Under the pieces are notes generated by a model. That model was not told where the DNA came from and did no database searches. It saw only the letters and a program-made list of their open reading frames with translations. From positions 1 to 7,718 of the forward strand of contig JAEWJQ010000417.1 in assembly GCA_023386515.1 (NCBI GenBank): 7,718 nucleotides of DNA, written 5' to 3'. The stretch comes from Pseudomonadota bacterium. Lineage in GTDB: Bacteria; Pseudomonadota; Alphaproteobacteria; Sphingomonadales; Sphingomonadaceae. Positions 1 through 6,038 of the stretch are shown here, in pieces (the stretch's first letter is position 1; each line of letters starts with the position of its first letter). The position numbers and the translations under genes were made by a program.

Positions 1-1
1 C

Positions 2-1150
2 GCCTATGCGCTCGACCTGCTGCGCCGCATGGCCGAGCCGGTGCTCGGCCGCATGGCGCGCGGCCGGCTGCAGGCGGAATGGCGGCCGGAGCTCAGCCCG
101 ACCTGGGACGGCCGCGACCGCCGCGTCGCCTATCTCGAGGCGTTCGGCCGACTGGTGGACGGCCTCGCCCCCTGGCTGGCGCTGCCCGACGATACCAGTG
201 CGGAGGGGCGGCTGCGCGCCCGGCTGCGCGAGCAGGCGGTGCAGAGCTACGTCCATGCCGTCGATCCGAAGAGCCCGGACTATCTGCTGTGGCGCGGCCC
301 CGGCCAGGCTCTGGTCGATTCCGCCTATTTCACCAGCGCGCTGCTGCGCGCGCCCGAAGCCTTGTGGAACCCGCTCGACGCCGCGACCAAGGCGCGTATC
401 GTCACCGAGATCAAGGGCCTGCGCCACGTCTCGCCGCCCTATCAGAACTGGATCCTGTTCGCCGCGATGAACGAGGCGTTCCTGTTTGCGATCGGCGAGC
501 AATGGGACCCGATGCGCGTCGACCTCGCCATCCGCAAGTTCCTGGAATGGTATGTCGGCGACGGCTGGTACGGCGACGGCGCCGACTTCCACTACGACTA
601 TTACAACAGCTACGTCATCCATCCGATGCTGGTGCAGATCCTCGCCGTGCTGGCGGCGGGCAAGCCCGACTTCAACAGCCTCAAACCCGCCGAGGAACAT
701 GCCCGCGCGCTCAAGCGGATGCAGCGCTACGCGGAGCATCTGGAGCGGATGGTCGGCCCCGACGGCGCCTATGCCGCGATCGGCCGCTCGCTGACCTATC
801 GCACCGCGGTGCACCAGCCGCTCGGCTTCCTGGCGTGGCACAAGCGATTGCCGGACACGCTGCCGGTCGGTCAGGTGCGCGCGGTGACCAGCGCGACGCA
901 GCGGCGGATCTTCGCCGATCCGAGCAATTTCAACGCCGACGGCTTCCTGACCATCGGCTTCGCGCGCGCCCAGCCGACGCTGGGCGACATCTATTCCAAC
1001 GCCGGCAGCATGTATATCGCCTCGGAAGGGCTGCTCGCGCTCGGCCTGCCCGCCGACGATCCCTATTGGACCGCCGCGCCGCAGCCCTGGACGATGCGCC
1101 GCGCCTATGCCGGCCAGGATTTCCGCAAAGACTATTACGTCACTTATTGA
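2..1150 (+). CDS. DUF2264 family protein, probable glycan-processing enzyme (5' end missing)
   Basis: The reading frame is open from the first bases, so the gene begins upstream; 382 residues are visible. DUF2264 (PF10022) proteins are (alpha/alpha)-barrel-like proteins found in polysaccharide-utilisation loci. From memory, some relatives have been classed as beta-glucuronidases (GH154), but I could not check this. Family-like motifs, numbered from the Met at base 29, are QNW (139-141), the run YGDGADFHYDYYNSYVIHPM (181-200) rich in aromatic and acidic residues, GRSLTYR (252-258) and SNAGSMYI (323-330). The sequence stops soon after the PWT/AGQDF segment, where I expect the N-terminal DUF2264 domain to end. 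It therefore seems to be a single-domain version without the extra C-terminal domain many members carry. No signal peptide can be assessed. It lies 198 bases before the TonB receptor on the same strand, which suggests a role in depolymerising or trimming the same glycan. Family assignment is fairly sure; the reaction is not. Confidence 0.85.
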   Translation, partial: AYALDLLRRMAEPVLGRMARGRLQAEWRPELSPTWDGRDRRVAYLEAFGRLVDGLAPWLALPDDTSAEGRLRARLREQAVQSYVHAVDPKSPDYLLWRGPGQALVDSAYFTSALLRAPEALWNPLDAATKARIVTEIKGLRHVSPPYQNWILFAAMNEAFLFAIGEQWDPMRVDLAIRKFLEWYVGDGWYGDGADFHYDYYNSYVIHPMLVQILAVLAAGKPDFNSLKPAEEHARALKRMQRYAEHLERMVGPDGAYAAIGRSLTYRTAVHQPLGFLAWHKRLPDTLPVGQVRAVTSATQRRIFADPSNFNADGFLTIGFARAQPTLGDIYSNAGSMYIASEGLLALGLPADDPYWTAAPQPWTMRRAYAGQDFRKDYYVTY

Positions 1151-1163
1151 GCCGGCCCCGGCT
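1150..1163 (+). terminator. weak hairpin directly after DUF2264 stop
   Basis: AGCCGG and CCGGCT form a 6-bp GC-rich inverted repeat with a 2-base centre, starting at the last base of the stop codon. Because 2 bases is too short for a loop, the real hairpin would have a shorter stem. It is followed by TGGTTCGTC, not a real T-tract. It could slow or end transcription, but the evidence is slight. Confidence 0.25.
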
Positions 1164-1265
1164 GGTTCGTCATACTTCTCGAACATCACGCATCAACACC
1201 CTCCCACGGAATGACAGCATTTCCTCCCTGAATATGGAGGTCATTTCCATCTATCGAGACTCCCG

Positions 1266-1293
1266 TTGCCTTCCGTAAAATTTGTGATACAAA
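1266..1293 (+). promoter_or_regulatory. possible sigma-70 promoter overlapping the palindrome
   Basis: TTGCCT at 1266-1271 (4 of 6 to TTGACA) and TACAAA at 1288-1293 (4 of 6 to TATAAT) are separated by 16 bases. If this is the promoter of the receptor gene, its -10 element lies inside the 37-bp palindrome, so a repressor bound there would block RNA polymerase. The match is weak and would give a leader of roughly 50 bases. Confidence 0.3.
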
Positions 1294-1305
1294 TTTTACG
1301 GAAGG
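1269..1305. promoter_or_regulatory. 37-bp palindromic operator, GntR/FadR-subfamily type
   Basis: The left arm CCTTCCGTAAAATTTGT (1269-1285) and right arm ACAAATTTTACGGAAGG (1289-1305) are perfect reverse complements over 17 bp around a GAT centre. The core TTGTGATACAA (1282-1292) fits TNGTNNNACNA, the consensus given for operators of the FadR subfamily of GntR regulators. The wider AAATTTGTGATACAAATTT resembles the AAATTGGTATACCAATTT sites of the enteric uronate regulators UxuR/ExuR. It is AT-rich inside GC-rich surroundings and ends 43 bases before the receptor start. It is not a convincing intrinsic terminator because GGCCGG, not a T-tract, follows it. The palindrome is seen directly; the regulator family is inferred. 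Confidence 0.7.
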
Positions 1306-1348
1306 GCCGGCGCGGTGCGATCGGTCGCATGGACAAGGGGAGGGGACG

Positions 1349-4300
1349 ATGAAGGCCAAGGCCTGTGCCGTGATGCTGGCAGGGGTAGCGATGGGGGCGG
1401 TGCTGTCACCCGCCGCCCATGCACAGACGCAGACCGCCAGCGCGGCCGCGACCAGCGCGGCGCCGGCCGAAGCGCCGCAAAGCGATGCCGCGCAGAGCGA
1501 TGGCACGCAGGCCGACGGCAGCGACATCGTCATCACCGGCTTCCGCAAATCCTACATCGACGCGCTGCGCATGAAGCGCGACGACCAGGGCATTTCCGAC
1601 AGCATCTCCGCCGACGGTCTCGGCCGCTTCCCCGACCTCAACGTCGGCGAGGCGCTGCAGCGCGTGCCGGGCGTGCAGATCAACCGCGAGGCGGGGTCGC
1701 GCGACGCGACGATCAACCTGCGCGGCCTGCCCGGCACCTACGCGCGCTACACGATCAACGGCCAGACCTTCGCCGATCCGATCCTCGACAGCTCGACGCC
1801 GTTGGGCGCGTTCAACGCCGACGTTTTCTCCGCCATCTCGGTCAAGAAGACGATCGGTGCGGGCGATCAGGCGGGCGGCCTGTCGGGCATCATCGACCTG
1901 CAGATCGCGCCGGCGCTCGGCCGCAAGCAGGGCGGCTTCATCAAGATCGCCGACGAATATGACACGCTCGGCAAGTACACGAGCCCGGCGCTGACCGCGG
2001 GCTATAACGCGCACGTCACCGACACTCTCGCGGTGTTCGGCGTCGTCGCCTACAAGAAGGAACGCTTCCGCCGCGATTCCATCTTCTTCAACGCCTACAG
2101 CCCGCTGTCCGCCGCCAATGCGCCGGGCTTCGCACAATATCTCGATTATTACTCGCCGCCCAACGCTAACGGCAGCTGCCCGTCGGGCAAGGTCTGCGCG
2201 GCGGGCGGTACCGGGACAAAGGGCACGACCGGCGTGCTGTTCGCCTCCGACCAGCGCCAGGCGGTCAAGTTCAACGAGGGCGATCTGTTCACCGCCGCGG
2301 CCGGCGCCGAATGGAAGCCGACCGACACGTTGCGGGTCGGCGTCACCGGCTTTTTCACCCGCCGCAACCTCAAGAACAACCTGACCAATCTGATCGAAGT
2401 CGACATGCGGTCGAACATCGCGCAGATCACGCCGACGACGTCGCCGGTCGTCCAGGCGGACGGCAACGCCTATGTCCAGGGCGTCAATTACGCCAATGCG
2501 CAGCTCAACGATTCCATCCGCTCCGAGCCTTTGCTCGAGCAGATGTGGGACGGCATCGCCAACGTCGAATGGAAGAACGACGGCTGGCGGGCGATGGCGG
2601 CGCTGACCAGTTCGGAAGGCAAGAACAACGCCGTCCAGACGCAGATCGACATCCGCAACCTGCCGCGCGCCGGCGGCAACGGCGTCAACGGCAGCTTCAA
2701 TTCGGGCGGCGCGTCGATCGACGACTATCAGCTGACGCTGAACCGCAATCCCGCGCTGATCGTGCCGGCCGGGCCGTGGACGTGGAGCGCCGCCAACCAG
2801 CCGACGCAGATCGCCGCCAACGGCGACCAGCTGATCGTCGCGGGCAGTTCGGGCTATGGCCTCAACCGGGTCCGCGCGGCGCAGGGCGAGGTGGAGCGCG
2901 ACATCGGATCGGTGCTGAAGTCGATCCTGGTCGGTGGCCGCTACGAGCGCGCGACCTATACGTCACAAGGCTATCGGACCAGCGCCAAGGGCGTGCAGGC
3001 GCAGAACCTCAATAGCGGGGTGCTGAGCGACAATCCTTACGCCGATTCCTTCTTCGGCGGCAGCGTGCCGGGCTATCTCGCCAACTGGCCGCAGCTCAGC
3101 TTCGACCAGCTCGTTGCGCGCCTGCAGCCGGTGACGGTGCAGCCCGGCGACGTCGTGACCCCGACGGGGTGGATCAACGATCCGACCAACGCCTCCTATT
3201 CGCTCTACAATTTCTCGGTCCGCAACAATATCGCGGCGGGCTACGGCCAGGCGAACCTCGCCTTCACCATCGCCGGCATCGCGTTCAGCGGCTATGCCGG
3301 GGTGCGCTACGAACATACCGACCAATTGATCAACGCGCTGTCGCGCCAGGTCGGCGCCAATGGCGGCATCGTCTACGTGCCGCAGCAGTTCCGCCAGAAG
3401 TACGGCAACTGGCTGCCGTCCGCCTATCTGTCGGCCGACCTCACCGACAAGCTCGTCCTGCGCGGCGCTTACTACAAGGCGTTCGTCCGGCCGCAGCCGC
3501 GCAACCTGACCCCGGCGACGACGGTCAGCACCAATTCGACCGGCTATGCGATCCAGTACGGCGGCTACGACCTGAAGCCCTATTCGGCGGACAGCGAGGA
3601 TCTGTCGCTCGAATGGTACAACCGCCCCGGCGGCCTGTTCGCGATCGCCGGTTATCGCAAGGTGATCCGCAATTTGATCTCGCCGGAGACGCGATTGTCG
3701 CGGCTGTGCCCGGCGGATGCGACGCAATTCGGCCTGGGCCAGCTGACCACGATCGGCACCACCTGCTACAGCAACCAACTGGTCAACGGCCAGCCGGCGA
3801 TCGTCACCGCCAGCGGCAATTTCAACCAGCCCAATCCGATTACCGTCACCGGCCTGGAAGTGACCGCGCAGCAGAATTTCGACTTCCTGCCCGGCATCCT
3901 CCGCAACCTCGGCGGCCAGGTGAACTATTCCTACACCAACGTCTCGGGCACCAATGCCGACGGCAGCAAGGCGGCGCTGCCCGGCGTGTCGAAGAACAAC
4001 GTCAACGTGATCGGCTATTACGAAAGCCCGGTATTCGGCCTGCGCGTCATCTACACCTGGCGCGACCAATATACGCTGACCGGCGGCAACACCTTCACCG
4101 GCGGGGCGAGCTTCGTCGCGCCGCGCGGCCAGCTCGATTCCTCGGTGTCACTGAAATTCTCCGAACGCTATTCGCTGTCGCTCGACGCGTTCAACCTGCT
4201 CGACGCCAAGCGGATCCAGTATCAGGTGAGCCCCGCCATCCCGCGCCAGGCGGATTACGACGGCCGCACCTTCACGCTGGCGTTCCACGGCACGTTCTAA
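1349..4300 (+). CDS. TonB-dependent outer-membrane receptor (glycan-uptake type)
   Basis: A 983-residue outer-membrane receptor predicted to bind an oligosaccharide and move it to the periplasm using TonB/ExbB/ExbD energy. A signal peptide spans residues 1-25 (cleavage after AHA, before QTQT). An Ala/Gln/Ser-rich linker is followed by a TonB-box-like DIVITGF (59-65). The plug domain covers about 70-190, with ISADGLGRFPDLNVGEALQR, the VPGVQI step, RGLPGTYARYTINGQ and the AGGLSGIIDL end of the plug. The rest is beta-barrel, ending in DGRTFTLAFHGTF with the terminal aromatic residue typical of outer-membrane barrels. This pattern matches the TonB-Xanth-Caul group (TIGR01782 type); there is no N-terminal secretin/STN domain, so signalling to an anti-sigma factor is unlikely. 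The ATG at 1349 has a GGGGAGGGG Shine-Dalgarno and starts directly with the signal peptide. Cysteine pairs C277/C283 and C787/C806 probably sit in extracellular loops. The following propeller gene is 32 bases away and probably cotranscribed. The exact ligand cannot be read from the sequence. Confidence 0.95.
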   Translation: MKAKACAVMLAGVAMGAVLSPAAHAQTQTASAAATSAAPAEAPQSDAAQSDGTQADGSDIVITGFRKSYIDALRMKRDDQGISDSISADGLGRFPDLNVGEALQRVPGVQINREAGSRDATINLRGLPGTYARYTINGQTFADPILDSSTPLGAFNADVFSAISVKKTIGAGDQAGGLSGIIDLQIAPALGRKQGGFIKIADEYDTLGKYTSPALTAGYNAHVTDTLAVFGVVAYKKERFRRDSIFFNAYSPLSAANAPGFAQYLDYYSPPNANGSCPSGKVCAAGGTGTKGTTGVLFASDQRQAVKFNEGDLFTAAAGAEWKPTDTLRVGVTGFFTRRNLKNNLTNLIEVDMRSNIAQITPTTSPVVQADGNAYVQGVNYANAQLNDSIRSEPLLEQMWDGIANVEWKNDGWRAMAALTSSEGKNNAVQTQIDIRNLPRAGGNGVNGSFNSGGASIDDYQLTLNRNPALIVPAGPWTWSAANQPTQIAANGDQLIVAGSSGYGLNRVRAAQGEVERDIGSVLKSILVGGRYERATYTSQGYRTSAKGVQAQNLNSGVLSDNPYADSFFGGSVPGYLANWPQLSFDQLVARLQPVTVQPGDVVTPTGWINDPTNASYSLYNFSVRNNIAAGYGQANLAFTIAGIAFSGYAGVRYEHTDQLINALSRQVGANGGIVYVPQQFRQKYGNWLPSAYLSADLTDKLVLRGAYYKAFVRPQPRNLTPATTVSTNSTGYAIQYGGYDLKPYSADSEDLSLEWYNRPGGLFAIAGYRKVIRNLISPETRLSRLCPADATQFGLGQLTTIGTTCYSNQLVNGQPAIVTASGNFNQPNPITVTGLEVTAQQNFDFLPGILRNLGGQVNYSYTNVSGTNADGSKAALPGVSKNNVNVIGYYESPVFGLRVIYTWRDQYTLTGGNTFTGGASFVAPRGQLDSSVSLKFSERYSLSLDAFNLLDAKRIQYQVSPAIPRQADYDGRTFTLAFHGTF

Positions 4301-4332
4301 CCGGCCCGCGGGCCACGAAAGGATCGATCGTC

Positions 4333-5664
4333 ATGCGCAAGGGGATGGGACTGGCGGCCGCATTGCTGCTGGCGGGTGCGGCGCCCGCGCAGCAGGCCGC
4401 CGTGCCGGCCCCGGCAAGCGCGCCGGCGGTGCAGCTGTCGGCGATCGACCGCGTCTGGGCGGGGCATAGCGCGCGCTTCGCGCTGGCGGTGACCGAGGCC
4501 AAGATCTTCGTCGCTTATTACGACGCCAACCGCCAGCTCACCGTCGCCTCGCGCGACCGTCACGGCAGCTATTGGATCTACCACAAGCTCGACTGCTGGG
4601 TCGGCTGGGACAGCCACAATTACATCGCCATGGCGGTCGATGCGGCCGGCCAGCTGCACGTCGCCGCCAACATGCACCGCGATCCGCTGGTCTATTACCG
4701 CACCCGCATCGCCGGCGACGTGAGGAGCTTCGTGCACGAACCGGTGATGGTCGACGCCAAGCTGGAACGCAGCATGACCTATCCGATCTTCCTGCACGAT
4801 GCGGACGGCCGGCTGGTCTACAAATATCGCGACGGCGGCAGCGGCAACGGCAACGAGATCTACAACGTCTACGACCCCGCGACGCAACAATGGTCGCATC
4901 TGCTGTCGACGCCGCTGACCGACGGCCAGGGCCAGCGCAACGCCTATTTCGTCGGGCCGGTGCTCGGCCCCGACGGCTATTTCCACATCGCCTGGGTGTG
5001 GCGCGAGACGCCGATGGCGGAGACCAACCACGATCTGTCCTACGCCAAGAGCCGCGACCTGGTGCATTGGCAGAAGGCGGACGGCACGCCGCTGACGCTG
5101 CCGATCACGCTGAAGAGCGGCGAGATCGTCGATCCCGTGCCGGTCGAGGGCGGGATGATCAACAACAATACCGTCGTCGGCTTCGACCCCGCCGGCCGCG
5201 CGATGATCACCTATCACAAGTTCGATTCCGCCGGGAACACGCAGATCTACGTCGCCCGGCGCGAGGGGACCCGCTGGCATATCGTCCAGGTCAGCGACTG
5301 GAGCGGCTTCCGCTGGGATTTCCGCGGCGGTGGCTCGCTCGACAGCCGCCTGTTCGTCAGCGGCGCAATGCCGGTCGGCAAGGACCGGGTGCGCGTGTCG
5401 GTGATCCGCGACGGCAAGCCGATCGACTTCCTGCTCGACGCGGCGACGCTGCGCCGGATCAGCGAGACGCCCGGCCGCTCGCTGGCGCAGGCGCTGGCGG
5501 GCAGCAGCGTCGCGGTGCCGGCGGGGATGATGCTCAACACCGTCGAGGACAATGGCCCCAGCGGCGTCGCGCTCGCCTGGCCGACCCTGCCGCCCCACCG
5601 CGACGTAGCGAGCGCGGACATTCCGGAGCCGACCGTGCTGCGGCTGGTGGAGGGGGCCCGCTGA
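4333..5664 (+). CDS. secreted BNR_4-type beta-propeller protein, probable polysaccharide lyase
   Basis: A 443-residue exported protein that resembles the BNR_4 family (PF15892), whose seven-bladed propeller fold is shared by ulvan lyases of PL24 and PL25. A signal peptide covers residues 1-19 (cleavage near APA/QQ); there is no lipobox cysteine, so it is likely periplasmic or released. The signature WDSHNY (92-97) and NMH (113-115) place H95 and H115 exactly 20 residues apart. TYP gives Y150, and KYRDGGSGNGN gives R166, 16 residues after Y150. As I recall, PL25 enzymes use His/His (spacing 20), then Tyr and Arg (spacing 16), so the pattern agrees. Y205 in RNAYF may be the further Tyr. The ATG at 4333 is chosen because AAGGA (4319-4323) lies 9 bases upstream and the signal peptide starts there. 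The start is 32 bases after the receptor stop, implying one operon. Eliminative cleavage of a uronic-acid polymer is an inference; a non-catalytic binding role or another BNR_4 reaction remains possible. Confidence 0.88.
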   Translation: MRKGMGLAAALLLAGAAPAQQAAVPAPASAPAVQLSAIDRVWAGHSARFALAVTEAKIFVAYYDANRQLTVASRDRHGSYWIYHKLDCWVGWDSHNYIAMAVDAAGQLHVAANMHRDPLVYYRTRIAGDVRSFVHEPVMVDAKLERSMTYPIFLHDADGRLVYKYRDGGSGNGNEIYNVYDPATQQWSHLLSTPLTDGQGQRNAYFVGPVLGPDGYFHIAWVWRETPMAETNHDLSYAKSRDLVHWQKADGTPLTLPITLKSGEIVDPVPVEGGMINNNTVVGFDPAGRAMITYHKFDSAGNTQIYVARREGTRWHIVQVSDWSGFRWDFRGGGSLDSRLFVSGAMPVGKDRVRVSVIRDGKPIDFLLDAATLRRISETPGRSLAQALAGSSVAVPAGMMLNTVEDNGPSGVALAWPTLPPHRDVASADIPEPTVLRLVEGAR

Positions 5665-5684
5665 CCTTCGACCTTGGAGGAGCG

Positions 5685-5732
5685 ATGCAGTCCCTTCGCT
5701 CGTCCCATTTTGGGACAGCAACGTTCACGTAA
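5685..5732 (+). CDS. 15-residue mini-ORF with strong ribosome binding site
   Basis: ATG at 5685 is preceded by GGAGGAG (5676-5682) and encodes MQSLRSSHFGTATFT before a TAA. It begins 20 bases after the lyase stop, as the next gene of the operon would. The spacing from GGAGG to ATG is 4 bases, somewhat short. It could be the leftover start of a deleted operon gene, a small peptide, or chance. The palindrome at 5702-5716 lies inside it, which argues against a selected peptide. Confidence 0.25.
   Translation: MQSLRSSHFGTATFT
5702..5716. promoter_or_regulatory. GTCCCATTTTGGGAC palindrome
   Basis: Perfect 6-bp arms GTCCCA and TGGGAC surround TTT. It sits 38 bases after the lyase stop and could be a small hairpin ending that operon, but no T-tract follows. 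It resembles the CCCCATTTGGGG palindrome at 7192-7203 on the other side of the LuxR-type gene, so a protein-binding site is an alternative. Confidence 0.4.
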
Positions 5733-5878
5733 TGCCATTGCCTTGCCGACTGTATCGTGACGGCGAATTCTTCCCGTGGAATCCGACATCGCAGATACAG
5801 CTGCCGTTCCTACGCGTATTGCTACCGAAGTGATCAGACGTCGGAATTCGGATCCGGCACCGTAACGAAACGTTGCTG
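5716..5878. repeat. 10-bp inverted repeat pair, widely spaced
   Basis: CAGCAACGTT (5716-5725) and AACGTTGCTG (5869-5878) are perfect reverse complements separated by 143 bases. A 10-bp match is not strongly expected by chance in a region this short, but one such pair is not proof of function. It may be two halves of a looping operator or the closing stem of a structured RNA. Confidence 0.35.
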
Positions 5879-5889
5879 GTACATTTGCT

Positions 5890-5964
5890 TTCGATCAGGT
5901 CAGAAAACGCTTCCTATCTGCCTTACCTAATTTATTGTTCAGCACACGAATCTCGCTGATCGAA
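5890..5964. repeat. 9-bp inverted repeat pair upstream of regulator
   Basis: TTCGATCAG (5890-5898) and CTGATCGAA (5956-5964) are perfect reverse complements 57 bases apart, enclosing the most AT-rich part of the gap (around CTAATTTATTG), where a promoter could lie. The spacing would suit two operator half-sites around a promoter. Chance occurrence is possible. Confidence 0.3.
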
Positions 5965-6001
5965 GGCGGGACACGACAACGGCTGCGGGTCAACCGCGGC
6001 A

Positions 6002-6022
6002 AGGCGCTTGGGGGGAGCGCCT
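6002..6022 (+). promoter_or_regulatory. stem-loop just before the regulator's ribosome binding site
   Basis: AGGCGCT (6002-6008) and AGCGCCT (6016-6022) form a perfect 7-bp stem closing a TGGGGGG loop. The hairpin ends 3 bases before the AGGAGGG Shine-Dalgarno (6026-6032), close enough to affect ribosome access or mRNA stability. The G-run in the loop could itself pair with a C-rich RNA. The structure is visible; any regulatory effect is inferred. Confidence 0.45.
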
Positions 6023-6038
6023 GACAGGAGGGACATCA

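Larger units (their letters stand above)
5665..6038. other. AT-richer intergenic region between glycan locus and regulator
   Basis: These 374 bases hold no ordinary gene. Base composition is visibly less GC-rich than the flanking coding sequence, especially around 5715-5960. The stretch contains a 15-codon ORF, a 15-bp palindrome, two long-spaced inverted repeats (5716-5725 with 5869-5878, and 5890-5898 with 5956-5964) and a hairpin at 6002-6022, listed separately. The regulator's promoter must lie here, but no -35/-10 pair stands out. It appears to be the boundary between two loci. Confidence 0.6.

Noticed and set aside
1218..1248. CATTTCC repeated 24 bases apart with CCTCC/GGAGG between, as operator half-sites
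   Set aside because: Short words of low information and only partial symmetry; far weaker than the palindrome at 1269-1305.
1269..1305. Palindrome as an intrinsic terminator of the DUF2264 gene
   Set aside because: The stem is AT-rich at its top and GC-rich GGCCGG follows instead of a T-tract; the position and core fit an operator better.
1329..1352. 7-codon ORF (MDKGRGR) whose stop overlaps the receptor ATG
   Set aside because: No Shine-Dalgarno in front of it, and its sequence is simply the receptor's own G-rich ribosome binding region read in another frame.
4303..4314. GGCCCGCGGGCC palindrome between receptor and propeller genes, as a terminator
   Set aside because: No room for a proper loop with a long stem and no T-tract; the 32-base gap and downstream ribosome binding site point to a shared transcript.
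4297..5721. Long open frame on the - strand (474 codons) opposite the propeller gene, and similar ones at 2963-4069 and 6069-7262
   Set aside because: They mirror genes with high GC third positions, give Arg/Ala/Val/Gly-biased translations without recognisable motifs, and run opposite proteins with clear family features.
5844..5855. Adjacent GAATTC and GGATCC (EcoRI and BamHI sites), suggestive of a cloning linker
   Set aside because: No other vector or polylinker sequence flanks them, and the surrounding sequence continues without a break; a natural coincidence is more likely.
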